Assembly: GCA_014529385.2 (NCBI GenBank)
Contig: CM043958.1
Location: forward strand, 78,480,669 to 78,544,668
Direction: 5' to 3'
DNA length: 64,000 nucleotides
From: Adiantum capillus-veneris
Taxonomy: Eukaryota; Streptophyta; Polypodiopsida; Polypodiales; Pteridaceae
Positions 1 through 12,776 of the stretch are shown in pieces (the stretch's first letter is position 1; each line of letters starts with the position of its first letter). Made by a program: the position numbers and the translations under genes. Under the pieces are notes generated by a model. It made no database searches. It worked only from the letters and a program-made list of their open reading frames with translations, and was not told the DNA's origin.

Positions 1-35
1 CCTACCTCAAGACAGATCACACATACCAACTCTCT

Positions 36-71
<36 letters not shown>

Positions 72-80
72 CTCTCTCTT

Positions 81-157
<77 letters not shown>

Positions 158-183
158 CTGTCTCCCTATTGAGCGTAGGCACC

Positions 184-387
184 AGTGTTCGGGAAAAATG
201 TGTCTCAGCTCAATCTCGTGCCGTTTTCAATTTCCAAAATGCCAATTCACGCCAAGGGGAATTCCGCCCCATAATAGAGAAAATAGTGTAAAAACTTAAA
301 ACGTAGCCTAATTTTCTAAAATTTCCTCTTGGCAAATTCAAGGAACGGAATTCTGTATGTTTGGAAAAATGATTTTTCTCGAACACT
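184..387 (+). mobile_element. MITE-like element, subfamily A, copy 1
   Basis: This is a 204 bp non-coding unit. It opens with AGTGTTCGGGAAAAAT and closes with ATTTTTCTCGAACACT, an inverted repeat of about 16 bp with one mismatch. The interior carries CTCGTGCCGTTTTCAATTTC and GTGTAAAAAC. It is the only subfamily A copy here that keeps both termini. No transposase is encoded. The terminal inverted repeats and the other copies point to a non-autonomous DNA transposon, but the superfamily is not determined and no clear target duplication was seen. Confidence 0.7.
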
Positions 388-390
388 GAA

Positions 391-505
391 AAACTTGAAA
401 AATAGTGTAAAAACCTGAAAAAGTAGCCTAATTTTCTAAAATTTCCTCTTAGTGCAAATTCAACAAACAGAATTTTGTATGTTTGAAAAAATGATTTTTC
501 CTGAA

Positions 506-509
<4 letters not shown>
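391..509 (+). mobile_element. MITE-like element, 3' half only
   Basis: This stretch repeats the 3' half of the preceding element, from the GTGTAAAAAC motif to the terminus ATTTTTCCTGAACACT. The 5' half is missing. It is followed directly by a (CT)n array. It looks like a partial local duplication of the 184-387 element. Confidence 0.6.
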
Positions 510-593
<84 letters not shown>

Positions 594-690
594 TGAGCGT
601 AAGAGACTCTCTCTCTCTGCCAGCCCTCCGTCCGGACTGCGCTGAAAAAGGACCCCCCTTTTTGCGCTCTCTCTCTCTCTCTCTCTCTCT

Positions 691-751
<61 letters not shown>

Positions 752-757
<6 letters not shown>

Positions 758-1843
758 AATGGATCCAAAACCAAGGTTATGCTTGTAGAGACCCTCAATG
801 AGGAAAATCCATGCATTGTATATAACAATGAGCAACTTGAAGTGGTAGATCACTTCAAGTACCTTGGCCTTGAGGTTCCATCCAATCATAAATGGAAGGA
901 TTGTGCAATGCGTCGCTTGGAAGCCGGAAAGAGGGCTTATTATGCATTTGAGAACATGTGCAATGCTGGAGAGATCAAGTGCTGGTCTCTCAAAAAGTAC
1001 CTCTTTGACACATTGGTGACACCGGTGCTTCTTTATGGAGTGGAGGTGTGTGGTGGAAGCATCGGGAAGTCTACTTGGAAAGAGTTTGAGAATGTCCAAA
1101 AGCATTTTCTCACCAACTTTCTCCAAGTCAAGACACAAACACCCTACATGCTCTTACTTCTTGAGTCCGGATCGCTTCCCATTGAGGTCTTGGGCATGCA
1201 AAGGGTTGTGGAGTACATGTGTAAGACACAACCTAGCCCTTTGCATCGACTTCCTAGAATCACATATGAAGCAAGTCAAAAGGTTCAAAAGACATGCAAG
1301 AGCAAAATACTAAGTTCGGGGTGGATGCTTGACATCAAGAAATGGTTTGGAAGATGGGATGCATGTCACTTGGTCAAGGATGCGTCGATCGACTCCCACG
1401 TTAATGAGGCCTTCTTACAACGCCAATGTATCATGGCTTGGGAGAAATCCGAAGGTTCTCGCTTCAGCCATTACACCACACACGTTGCCCCAAACTACAA
1501 ATCTCTCTTCTTCTCCGAACGAGGTAACCGAACCCATCCCTACATCCTTGAGCCCATCCCGTTGAGTGCAATCCGCACCATTGCCTCCATTCCTCTTAGC
1601 TCCCATTCTCTACGCTGCGAGACAGGACGTTGGGGCACTGGCAAGGAGTGTCATCGACTTTGCACCTTATGCCCTCGTCAAGTGCGAGAGAGTAAGTACC
1701 ACACACTACTTGAGTGCTCAGCTTTTGACCACATTAGGTCCTCTTTTCCCCATATATTCGGCCATGAGCTCTCCCTACATACCTTCCTCTCCCAACCACA
1801 ATGTGGAATCTCTATTGTGACGCTCATTTCAGCCATTTTTTAG
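752..1843 (+). pseudogene. LINE ORF2 C-terminal fragment (copy A)
   Basis: This is the C-terminal part of the LINE ORF2 polyprotein, from just after the catalytic YADD box to near the end. The frame is open for about 360 codons. It carries the thumb region (KYLGLEVPSNHKW) and a C-terminal zinc-knuckle motif of form C-x2-C-x9-H-x4-C (CTLCPRQV...YHTLLEC). The frame closes at a TAG (1841-1843) where copies B and C have GAG, so the last dozen or so residues are lost to a nonsense change. The upstream frame continues into the (CT)n array as a meaningless Ser-Leu run. With no endonuclease or RT core it cannot be functional. It is very similar to copy B over the shared part. Confidence 0.85.
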
Positions 1844-1952
1844 CATCGAGAGTCACTTATGACCTCCACTCACACCACGTGACATGTTCATTTGGTCCCA
1901 TAGGTCATATTTGACCTCCGAGGACGATAATAGAACTATCTATCTATCTATG
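752..1952 (+). mobile_element. LINE copy A, 5' truncated
   Basis: This is a 5'-truncated non-LTR retrotransposon of the same family as the copies at 2996-6413 and 11587-16159. Its 5' edge joins a (CT)n array directly at 751/752. The 3' UTR carries TTTGGTCCCATAGGTCATAT, also present in copy C, and ends in (TCTA)n, which passes into another (TC)n array at about 1953. There is no poly(A) tail. 5' truncation is normal for target-primed reverse transcription. The microsatellite on both sides is what is unusual. Confidence 0.85.
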
Positions 1953-2010
<58 letters not shown>

Positions 2011-2029
2011 CTCTCCTCCTCTCTCTCTC

Positions 2030-2066
<37 letters not shown>

Positions 2067-2156
2067 TACCTGTCTCCCTATTGAGCGTAAGAGACTCTCT
2101 CTGTGCCAGCCCTCCGTCCGGAGTGCGCTGAAAAAGCCCCCCCCCCCCCCCTTTGT

Positions 2157-2229
<73 letters not shown>

Positions 2230-2243
2230 TGAGCGTAATCACC

Positions 2244-2583
<340 letters not shown>

Positions 2584-2597
2584 TGAGCGTAAGCACC

Positions 2598-2786
2598 AGT
2601 GTTCGAGAAAAATGTGTCTCAGCTCAATATCGTGCCGTTTTCAATTTCCAAAATGTCGGTTCACGGCAAGGGGAATTCGGCCACATAATACAAAAAAATA
2701 GTGTAAAAACCTAAAACGTAGCCTAATTTTCTAAAATTTCCTCTTGGCAAATTCAAAAAACGGAATTTTGTATGTTTGGAAAAATG

Positions 2787-2787
<1 letters not shown>
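2598..2787 (+). mobile_element. MITE-like element, subfamily A, copy 3
   Basis: The 5' terminus is AGTGTTCGAGAAAAAT, preceded by the shared leader TATTGAGCGTAAGCACC. The 3' terminal repeat is replaced by (CT)n at the breakpoint shared with copies 2, 4 and 9. Confidence 0.6.
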
Positions 2788-2876
<89 letters not shown>

Positions 2877-2879
<3 letters not shown>

Positions 2880-2995
2880 AATTGTCGGGCGGCACTGAGG
2901 GTTGCACACTGGCACGGGGATTCGTGCTTCGTGCAGTCTCTCTCTCAAACTCTCTCTCTCTAGCCCTCCGTCCGGACTGCATTGAAAAAGAAGAA
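2877..2995. repeat. GC-rich spacer unit (TCGGGCGGCACTGAGG type)
   Basis: This is a non-coding unit with TTCAATTGTCGGGCGGCACT, CGTGCAGTCTCTCTCTCAAA and CCCTCCGTCCGGACTGC. It recurs at 8936-9049, 9515-9774, 10748-11011 and 16892-17154 between (CT)n arrays. Here it abuts the truncated 5' edge of LINE copy B. Confidence 0.75.
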
Positions 2996-5900
2996 AAGCC
3001 AATGCAAGTCCACCCAACAAATAGGTATCATCTCAAGAAGAAAAGCCACTTGAGGAGGATGCAAGTATACCCAACAAATAGGGACACATGATCTATGAGA
3101 CCAACTCACGCTTGCGAATAAGATTTTGGAATTGTAACGGGTATCCATGGGATGCGGGAATTGGCATTGATGAGCTTACCAATGACTCCGATGTGATACT
3201 TCTTGTTGAAACATGGGAGCATGATGTGCAACGAACTCTTGGATTTGACAAATACGATGTACATTCGTTGATGTGGGCCAAAAATGCAAAGCAACAAAGA
3301 GGCCAAGGAGGTGTAGCATGTATGACCAAAAAGGGTTTGAAAGATGTTTCCATTGTTAAAGAAGATAAGTATAAACGCTACTTATGGCTGAAAATCAGCC
3401 CACAAAATGGTCAAGTCATGTTTGTGGCTGGTTGCTACATTCCTCACTATGACTCCAACTTATATGCTCGCTTGAATATGGATAGAGATGAGCCCTTTGT
3501 TGAACTAGAGGAAGACATTGCTCATTACAAGGATCAAGGTGAAGTCATTGTTTTTGGAGACATGAATGCTCGCACAAATATGTTACAACACGACACACAA
3601 CAAGTCGACATGCCGCATGTCTCAAGAAGAATGAATGACTCATACATGTATAATCGAAGTTCTAATGATGCAAAAGAACTGGATCACTATGGAAAGTCAC
3701 TTCTACATATGTGCAATAGTACCAGAATGCTCATTGCAAATGGTGTATCTCTATGGCAAGGCACCAATGACTTTACATGTAGAAAGCACAATGGTGATAG
3801 CGTGATTGACTATATGTTGTTCTCGAAAGACACTCTAGAATACATACAAAGCTTTACACTTGGTGAATGGAATCCGGAATCGGATCATAGGATGTTATGT
3901 ATTGACCTCAATTGTGGTAAACGGACCGAGCATGTAGCCTCCAATCATTATGTGAATCATTTGTACCTACGTCTAGACTTCAAACGAGCACTTATATATG
4001 CTAATATGGTGGACCAAATGTTAAGCATGATAGAGCATCAAGAGAGCCCAACATTAAAATTCAAGTGGAAAGTTTTCAAAGAAGTAATTTGCTCTTGTGC
4101 GAAAGAATGCTTTTCGGTGAAACACATGTCTTGCAAAAGGTCTAAGAAGGGTAGCACCAAGAAGAAATGGTTTGACATGGAATGTGGTCAAGCCCAAAAA
4201 TACTTGCTAAGATTGGATGCAATCAAAGACAAGGAAGTTTACTTGGAATGTTCACACACATACAAAGCACTTGTTCAAAAGAAGAGGAAAAGGTGGGAAG
4301 TCAAAAAACAACTTCTTTTAGCGCAAGAGAAAGCACATCCATGTGGCAAGTTTTGGCAAAATCTAAAAGGCAAGCGCGTTGAGAGCTTTGGTGACTTGAC
4401 TCTTGAGGATATGTATATGCATTGCAAGAACCTCTATGAGCAACCCAATGTTGATAAGATGGAGTGTTGTAGCTCCCTTCCGTTTATGTCTCCCTTCTTT
4501 ACCATTGAAGATGTATGCCGCGTGCTTGAGAAACTTGCTACCTGCAAGGCAAGTGACCTTCAAGGTGTCAAGGCTGAAATGATTAAATGGACAAGCAAGA
4601 AAACACGATATTGGATATGCGATATGTTTAACCTTGCACTTCAGTATGGCATGCCTCATGATTGGAGTGCAAATTGGATCAAACCTTTGCACAAAGGAGG
4701 AGATGTGAACAACTACCGCACTATAATGGTTGGTTCTTTGATGGCTGAAAAGAATGGCAAACGTGCGCTTGGCCAAGCAGGTTTTCGAAAGCATCATAGC
4801 ACTATTGATCACCTTGTCACTCTTCGATTTCTTATGGAAGCGTCTCGATTGAAAGGAAAAAAGTTGTATTGTTGCTTTGTGGATTTCAAGAAAGCTTTTG
4901 ACATGGTACCGCGAGGAAATCTTTGGAGACGTATGCAAAGCCTTCAAGTGCCGAGAGAATTTATGCATGTAGTTTTTCGCATCTATCAAAAAGTGATATG
5001 TCGATTACGTATGGGAGATAGCATTTCAGAATTTTTTGCAAGCACCATTGGTGTCAAACAAGGATGCCCACTTTCCCCAACCCTCTTTGGGCTACTCATT
5101 TATGAATTGGAATGCATGGTTCTTGATTTTATGCAGAAAGAAGGCATAGAAGAGGTTAAGATCGAAAATGTGGTGATCATGCTTTTGCTTTAGGCCGATG
5201 ATGTAGTGCTCTTGGCACATACCTTAGAAGATGCAAAAAATCTTATGAGTGTCTTGGAATGCTTTTGCCTACATAGCGGGTTGATCGTGAATGGATCCAA
5301 AACCAAGGTTATGCTTGTAAAGACCCTCAATGACGAGAATCCATGCATTGTATACAACAATCAGCAACTTGAAGTGGTAGATCACTTCAAGTACCTTGGC
5401 CTTGAGGTTCCATCCAATCATAAATGGAAGGATTGTGCAATGCGTCGCTTGGAAGCTGGAAAGAGGGCTTATTATGCATTTGAGAACATGTGCAATGCTG
5501 GAGAGATCAAGTGTTGGGCTCTCAAAAAGTACCTCTTTGACACATTGGTGACACCAGTGCTTCTTTATGGAGTGGAGGTATGGGGTAGAAGCATCGGGAA
5601 GTCTACTTGGAAAGAGTTTGAGAATGTCCAAAAGCATTTTCTCACCAACTTTGTCCCAAGTCAAGACACAAACACCCTACATGCTCTTACTTCTTGAGTC
5701 CGGATCGCTTCCCATTGAGGTCTTGGGCATGCAAAGGATTGTGGAGTACATGCGTAAGACACAACCTAGCCCTTTGCATCGACTTCCTAGAATTGCATAT
5801 GCAGCAAGTCAAAAGGTTCAAAAGACATGCAAGAGCAAAATACTAAGTTCGGGGTGGATGCTTGACATCAAGAAATGGTTTGAAAGATGGGATGCATGTC

Positions 5901-6413
5901 ACTTGGTCAAGGATGCGTCGATCGACTCCCAAGTTAATGAGGCCTTCTTACAACGCCAATCTATCACGTCTTGGGAGAAATCCGAAGGTTCTCGCTTCAG
6001 CCATTACACCACACACGTTGCCCCAAACTACAAATCTCTCTTCTTCTCCGAACGAGGTAACCGAACCCATCCCTACATCCTTGAGCCCATCCCGTTGAGT
6101 GCGATCCGCACCATTGCCTCCATTCGTCTTAGCTCCCATTCTCTACTCTGCAAGACAGGACGTTGGGTCACTGGCGAGGAGTGTCATCGACTTTGCACCT
6201 TATGCCCTCGTCAAGTGCGAGAGAGTGAGTACCACACACTACTTGAGTGCTTAGCTTTTGACCACATTAGGTTCTCTTTTCCCCATATATTCAGCAATGA
6301 GCTCTCCCTACATACCTTCCTATCCCAACCACAATGTGGACTCTCTATCGCGACACTCATTTCAACCATTTTTGAGCATCGAGAGTCACTTATGACCTCC
6401 ACTCACACCACGT
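2996..6413 (+). mobile_element. LINE copy B, truncated at both ends
   Basis: This is a second copy of the LINE family. Its 5' edge lies inside the end of ORF1 (the AGGAGGATGCAAG region matches copy C just before ORF2). Its 3' edge breaks at about 6413, in the sequence that in copy A leads to the 3' UTR, so the UTR and TCTA tail are missing. Unrelated LTR-like sequence follows. The ORF2 it carries has the best-preserved endonuclease in the window. Confidence 0.85.
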
Positions 6414-6475
6414 TGTCGAGAAATTTGCGGTCTTGCCGGGAAAGCACCGGGCTTATGGCTGTGAGAGTTTGTGAG
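3088..6475 (+). pseudogene. LINE ORF2 (endonuclease + reverse transcriptase), broken copy B
   Basis: ORF2 would make an apurinic-type (EEP) endonuclease fused to a reverse transcriptase, the enzyme of target-primed reverse transcription. The frame starts at ATG 3088. Endonuclease signatures in order are WNCNGY, LVETWEHD, GDMNAR and SDHRML. RT signatures are FVDFKKAFD and GVKQGCPLSPTLF, and a C-terminal C-x2-C-x9-H-x4-C knuckle follows. Three lesions are visible. There is an internal deletion of about 50 bp near 4746, compared with copy C. A TAG at 5191-5193 replaces the tyrosine codon of the catalytic YADD box. An inserted base near 5652 shifts the frame for the last third. The family frame ends at about 6413; the open frame runs on to 6523 into foreign sequence. 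Confidence 0.88.
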
Positions 6476-8403
6476 AGAACTCAACAAAAAATATATGAAG
6501 GAGTTAAACCATGGATGCCATGAAGACTAGGATTTGGAAAGAAGTGCAATCAAAGAAGACCCACTCTTTCTCTCTTGCACTCACACACACAAAGAAAGAA
6601 CACAAAAGAGAATGTCAAAACAACACAAAGATGAAAACATCAAGGCTATGGTCATATCGTATCATGGGTAGTATGAAAGGATTAATAGATGAGTTAATGG
6701 AATTCAATCTTGGCTGACCAAATAGGCTACGAATTGTTCTTTGGAATTTTAGCTTTGTGCTTACCGTAGTATATATATTTTGTCTAGTGATTGGGATTAA
6801 TTGTGTGTACAAATCCTCTTGGTTCATAGCAAGATAACTACGCTTACGTCAAAAGAAAAGTTATAGTCTATGAGAGGTAGTATGATGGGATCCGGTGATA
6901 GAAGTATTTCATTAAGCCTTTCTGGGCCAAAGAGAAACACTATACGTTGCTGAAAGTGTATTTTTCGGCTAATCCATACGTTAATTCTAATAGATCGTAC
7001 AGAGTGAAAGCGATAGAAATGATCATCATGTGGGTTATTCATTTAGGATAGTAGTGAGAAATGTAGATATAAGAGAAGCAAAGAGATGAGAAGTTTCCCT
7101 CCCAAGCCCTATTCTTGCCCGTAGCAATAAGGATACTGCGGGGAGAGATGTACCTGTAGCAAAGAGAACCTAGAACTTGTAGAGAGGATGAATTACTAAG
7201 AATGAGAGATATAGGTTTGGTTAAGGAGATTAGATACATATAATATATATATATATGTTGTATTAGAGATTGAAAAGAAAACAACAAGAAATCAAGAAAA
7301 CATCAATGTAGAACACATCTTACTTGACAAATCCTTCGGCACCATTATTGATGGAGAGAGAAGAAGAGTGGAGAATTCCACTTTGATTGATACACCAAGT
7401 CCAATATCTTCTTTGATTAGAGTTGATCTTCCAAAGATAGCGTACAAGAATGGCTAGTCTTCCTCTAGGAGAAAGTGTAGGCTTGGGCTTATGTTAATGG
7501 CTAAGTACAATTAGGCATTACTACTCACTCCCTCAAGAATTCCTCTCATCAATGGCTTGAATGCTTGAGTTCTTTCCAAGGAAGAAGAGGTCCCCTTTTA
7601 TAGGTGAAGGGAACCCCCAAGGGTTTACACAAGAAGAGAGGAGCCAGTGTGAACAGGAATTGGAAAAGTTGGAAATGAGCTGCCCCTGCATGATGTGGGC
7701 AGACTGGGGTCCAGTATTTTGATCATATCTCCTCAACCGTGGCTCCAAATAAATAAATAAAAATATGGGCAAAAACTTCAGCTCATTAGCTACGATTTTC
7801 ATTTTAAAATCGTTTTCCAATTCGGATTGGAACCTTGTGTAAAAAATTCATCAAAATAGGGTCCATTTCTGGCAGCAAAAGTCTTCATGTGGTCCCCTTA
7901 GCCTAAACTTTCATTTGATTCCAAAGGACACCTCATGCCATATGAAAGCATGACATTGCTCCTTGACAAAGTTTTGTAATCATGCTTGCAATAATGCATT
8001 AAAATAAGTGTATCTTTGAAATCATGCCACCTAGTGTCCCACTAGGATATGATTCCCTCCTAGTAGCTATTTAAAAAGAAATATAAGAAATATAAGAAAA
8101 ATATAAAAAATACATAGAATATATATATATTGGAGTTTACCCTAGATATAGGATCTAGATAGGGTGTGAGATGATAATGAGATAGTAGAAATAAAGAATC
8201 GATGCTTTTTGCCCCAAGTTAAAGAGGCGGAGCTATTGACGCTTTTTTCATAGTATTTTCTAATGGTAAAGTAAGAATAGGTTACCCTTGAGATAAATAA
8301 TAGGATGAGATAGAAAGCATATTATTATACTTAAATATTCATATATACATTATACAAAATATAATTATGTATCTAAAAAGTTACAAGGTAACTCTTGTAG
8401 CAT
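6414..8403 (-). mobile_element. Diverged LTR-like remnant related to beta
   Basis: No gene is visible in this 2 kb. Short blocks match the beta-type LTR at 29295-31992, notably GGGCA-ACTGGGGTCCA with ATCATATCTC at 7695-7730 and AAAAGTCTTCA-GTGG-CCCC near 7880. The minus strand also has a TATA-type box (CCTATAAAAGGGGA at 7591-7604) in the same relative position as beta's. I infer an old LTR, perhaps solo, of a beta relative on the minus strand. Its exact ends are not resolved, although the break at 6413/6414 is sharp. Confidence 0.4.
7591..7604 (-). promoter_or_regulatory. TATA-type box in LTR remnant
   Basis: The minus strand reads CCTATAAAAGGGGA. Beta LTRs carry CCTATAAATAGG in the same context. 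It is probably the relic of an LTR promoter. Confidence 0.4.
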
Positions 8404-8412
8404 GCGTTCCCA

Positions 8413-8935
8413 CTATGTACGTGTCACATCACGACATCCACCTCCTCTAAACCTGCACATCCTCCGGCATGTGCCAACCTCATGGTAACTTGTGAAAGCA
8501 ATTGTATCCCCTGTCATCCCATGACCTCCTCCAGGATCATATGGGTAACTCAAAAACTTGTATTGTACTAAGCATTGAGATTCTCCGCATCTTTTAATTG
8601 CTCTCGGATCAGAAGGAATTGTTATATACATCTGTCTCCAAAACATCTGTAACAAATCTCCATTATGCGCAAAATCTTCATGACGTAGAAACATAAGTTC
8701 CTCATCCTCCTCTTCAAAAAACACTTCCAGGCTTCCTGTAATATACTTGAAAGATTTTTGAAACTGCACTTCAACCTTCTGACCAACCTGTAAATCCATA
8801 TGTACCTCTTTCGCATAGAAGTCTGAATCTGCATCTTCATTCTCAAAAGAATCCTCTAGATAGCCTTTCTCAACATCGAGAGAAACATCATAAATGTGCA
8901 TGGTAAACCTCTCATCAATTCTCTCACCTTTTACC

Positions 8936-8952
<17 letters not shown>
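8413..8952 (-). CDS. Unrecognised acidic 179-codon reading frame
   Basis: I do not recognise this protein. It is an open frame of 179 codons with an acidic N-terminal half (runs such as SFENEDADSDF and FEEEDEELMFL) and a Cys/Gly/Arg-rich C-terminus (CRRMCRFRGGGC). The first eight codons lie inside the GC-rich spacer unit that recurs between the CT arrays, so the present ATG is probably not original and the frame is likely a fragment or internal exon cut by the repeat boundary at about 8930-8936. Codon use is not obviously microsatellite-derived, and no stop interrupts it. It could be a captured host-gene exon or part of an unknown element. No motif supports a function. Confidence 0.3.
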
Positions 8953-9166
<214 letters not shown>

Positions 9167-9180
9167 TGAGCATAAGCACC

Positions 9181-9774
<594 letters not shown>

Positions 9775-9972
9775 GGTGTTCGGGAAAAATGTGTCTCAGC
9801 TCAATATCGTGCCGTTTTCAATTTCAAAAATGGGGCAAGGGGAAAAGGAGAAATCCCGCTCCAAAATAGTGTAAAAATCCAAACAATAAATCTAATTTTC
9901 TAAAATTTTCTCTTGGCAAATTCAAAGAGAGGAATTTTTGTATGTCTTCAAAAATGATTTTTCCCGAACACC
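9775..9972 (+). mobile_element. MITE-like element, subfamily B, copy 5
   Basis: This is 198 bp with both inverted termini intact: GGTGTTCGGGAAAAAT and ATTTTTCCCGAACACC are perfect reverse complements over 16 bp. Subfamily B differs from A by the interior AAAAATGGGGCAAGGGGAAA. It is followed by GGGG and then (TC)n. Confidence 0.75.
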
Positions 9973-9974
9973 GG

Positions 9975-10083
<109 letters not shown>

Positions 10084-10126
10084 ACTGTCTTCTCAAAATT
10101 CACTTTCTCTCTCTCTTCACTGTCTA

Positions 10127-10297
10127 CTCAATATCGTGCCGTTTGAATTTCAAAAATGGGGCAAGGGGAAAAGAAGAAATTCCGCTCCAATACAGTGTAA
10201 AAGTCCAAAAAAAAAATCTCATTTTTTGAAATTTTCTCTGGCCAAATTTAAAAAGAGGAATTTTGTATGTCTTGAAAATTGATTTTTCCCGAACACC
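10127..10297 (+). mobile_element. MITE-like element, subfamily B, copy 6 (5' truncated)
   Basis: It starts at CTCAATATCGTGCCG, so the first ~20 bp including the 5' inverted repeat are missing. The 3' terminus ATTTTTCCCGAACACC is intact. A TTCACTGTCT leader precedes it. Copies 8 and 11 lack the same 5' part. Confidence 0.6.
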
Positions 10298-10298
10298 G

Positions 10299-10590
<292 letters not shown>

Positions 10591-10591
10591 T

Positions 10592-11011
<420 letters not shown>

Positions 11012-11208
11012 AGTGTTCGGGAAAAATGTGCCTCAGCTCAATATCGTGCTGTTTGCAATTTCAAAAATGGGGCAAGGGGAAAAGGAGAAATTCCGCTCCA
11101 AAACAATGTAAAAATCCAAAAAATAAATCTAAATTTCTGAAATTTTCTCTTGGCAAATTTAAAGAGAGGAATTTTGTATGTCTTGAAAAATGATTTTTCC
11201 CGAACACC
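11012..11208 (+). mobile_element. MITE-like element, subfamily B, copy 7
   Basis: This is 197 bp running from AGTGTTCGGGAAAAAT to ATTTTTCCCGAACACC. Both termini are present and inverted. GGGG and (TC)n follow. Confidence 0.75.
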
Positions 11209-11210
11209 GG

Positions 11211-11291
<81 letters not shown>

Positions 11292-11333
11292 ACTGTCTTC
11301 TCAAACTTCACTTTCTCTCTCTCTTCACTGTCT

Positions 11334-11507
11334 GCTCATAATCGTGCCGTTTCCAATTTCAAAAATGGGGCAAGGGGAAAAGGATAAATTTCGCTCCAAA
11401 ACAGTGTAAAAATCCAAAAACTAAATCTAATTTTCTCAAAATTTTCTCTTGGCAAATTTAAAGAGAGGAATTTTGTATGTCTTGAAAAATGATTTTTCCC
11501 GAACACC
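11334..11507 (+). mobile_element. MITE-like element, subfamily B, copy 8 (5' truncated)
   Basis: It starts at GCTCATAATCGTGCCG without the 5' inverted repeat and ends in intact ATTTTTCCCGAACACC. It is the last unit before LINE copy C. Confidence 0.6.
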
Positions 11508-11509
11508 GG

Positions 11510-11590
<81 letters not shown>

Positions 11591-11819
11591 CAGTGCAGCC
11601 GTTTTTTGACCTAGTAGACAGCAGTCCACTCTTTTGATCATAACTTCTTCATCCGAACTCCGATTTGGGTGATCTATAGCCTCAATCGAAGAGCACGAAG
11701 TCCTCTACGCATTGATGTAAAGACAGAAATTTTCAGAGTTATGGAAGGCGTTTCTGTAGCAGCATTTCCGAAGTGAACAGGTTCAACAAAATTGATTCTC
11801 ATCTCCTATTTTACATACA

Positions 11820-12770
11820 ATGTCTTCCGGCACTCGCAAGGGTTCTTCTTCTTCAACAAGGTCCACAACCATTGTGGAAAATGATCCAAAATCTCCTAAG
11901 TGTGGAGATAGCAACACAACCACCCAACCAACGACATCGGAAACCATGATCATGGCGTACTTGGTATCATTGCAAGAGACCGTAAACAAACAAGGGGAAG
12001 ACTTACGAGCACTTGCAATGGAGAATGGCACACTAAGGGTACTTGTGGTCTAGAATGAGAATCTCAAGAGGACACTTGAGATGCAAACAACACGTTTGAT
12101 GCAACTTGAAGAGGAAGTCAAGGTATGTAAACGCTCTCTTGTGGACTTGAATGCTTTGAAGGAGCGGATCAGCAAAGTAGAGCATGACCATGTATTGAAA
12201 GAGGAGAAATTTGACACTATGAGCCGGGATGTATGCGACATGAAAAATGTATGCACAAACAAGTCTTGGGCTGATGTATGTGGTAGCAATGTGGTATCTA
12301 ATTCTTCACTCATGCAAGCTATGGTTCAAACAAAGAATGTTGAGAATGTGGATGTGGAGGAGTTGAAGGAACGGGAGCGACGTTCCAAGAACATTGTTAT
12401 TCGTGGAATTCCCGAAGAGAAGTTAGAGACACCTCCTTCTCTTGCCATTGTTATTGAAGATTTCTTCAAAACCCACTTTGGCATGTCCGGAGTTATGGTC
12501 TATGGAGCACATAGAGTGGGGAAGCAAGGAGCTCCTCGCTCGGGAGAACGGCCAATTGTATGCACCATGCCGGATGAGACCAAGCGAAAGATTATCCTTG
12601 ATAATAGTTGGATCTATTTGAGGAATACAAAATGTTTTGTATGTAAAGATCGCACTATTAAGCAACAAAATATGCGTCGCAAGGCATATGAAGAAAAGAA
12701 TAATAAAAACAAGGAGATATCTCATAAAGAAAATGTGCCCAAGGAGGAGGCAAGTCTCTCAAGCAAATAG
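11820..12770 (+). pseudogene. LINE ORF1 (nucleic-acid-binding chaperone), one stop
   Basis: This is the ORF1 protein of the LINE, which in L1-like elements coats the RNA as a trimer. The frame starts at ATG 11820. A low-complexity Ser/Thr N-terminus is followed by a heptad-rich coiled-coil stretch (12060-12250, for example LEEEVKVC, LNALKERISKVEHD) and an RRM-like region beginning NIVIRGIPEE, with RPIVCTMPDETKRKIIL in the part that aligns with L1 ORF1 proteins. The C-terminus is basic (Lys/Asn/Glu-rich). One in-frame TAG at 12051-12053 interrupts residue 78; otherwise the 317-codon frame is open. It ends six bases before the ORF2 start region, so the two ORFs are closely spaced. Confidence 0.8.
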
Positions 12771-12776
12771 GGATGC

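Larger units (their letters stand above)
1..751. repeat. CT-microsatellite block 1
   Basis: Imperfect (CT)n runs lie at about 31-155, 508-591 and 669-751. Between them are one MITE-like element (184-387), a second partial copy of its 3' half (391-509), and a spacer unit at 592-668 that begins TATTGAGCGTAAGAGAC and contains CCCTCCGTCCGGACTGCG. Positions 1-30 are unassigned. The block ends abruptly where LINE copy A begins. The long Ser-Leu or Arg-Glu reading frames across these arrays come from the dinucleotide repeat and are not genes. Confidence 0.95.

Noticed and set aside
452-828. Long Ser-Leu and Arg-Glu reading frames over CT arrays (also 1884-2963, 8976-11637, 16419-17891)
   Set aside because: These are direct translations of (CT)n/(GA)n and are open only because the repeat has no stops. 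No independent coding signal was seen.
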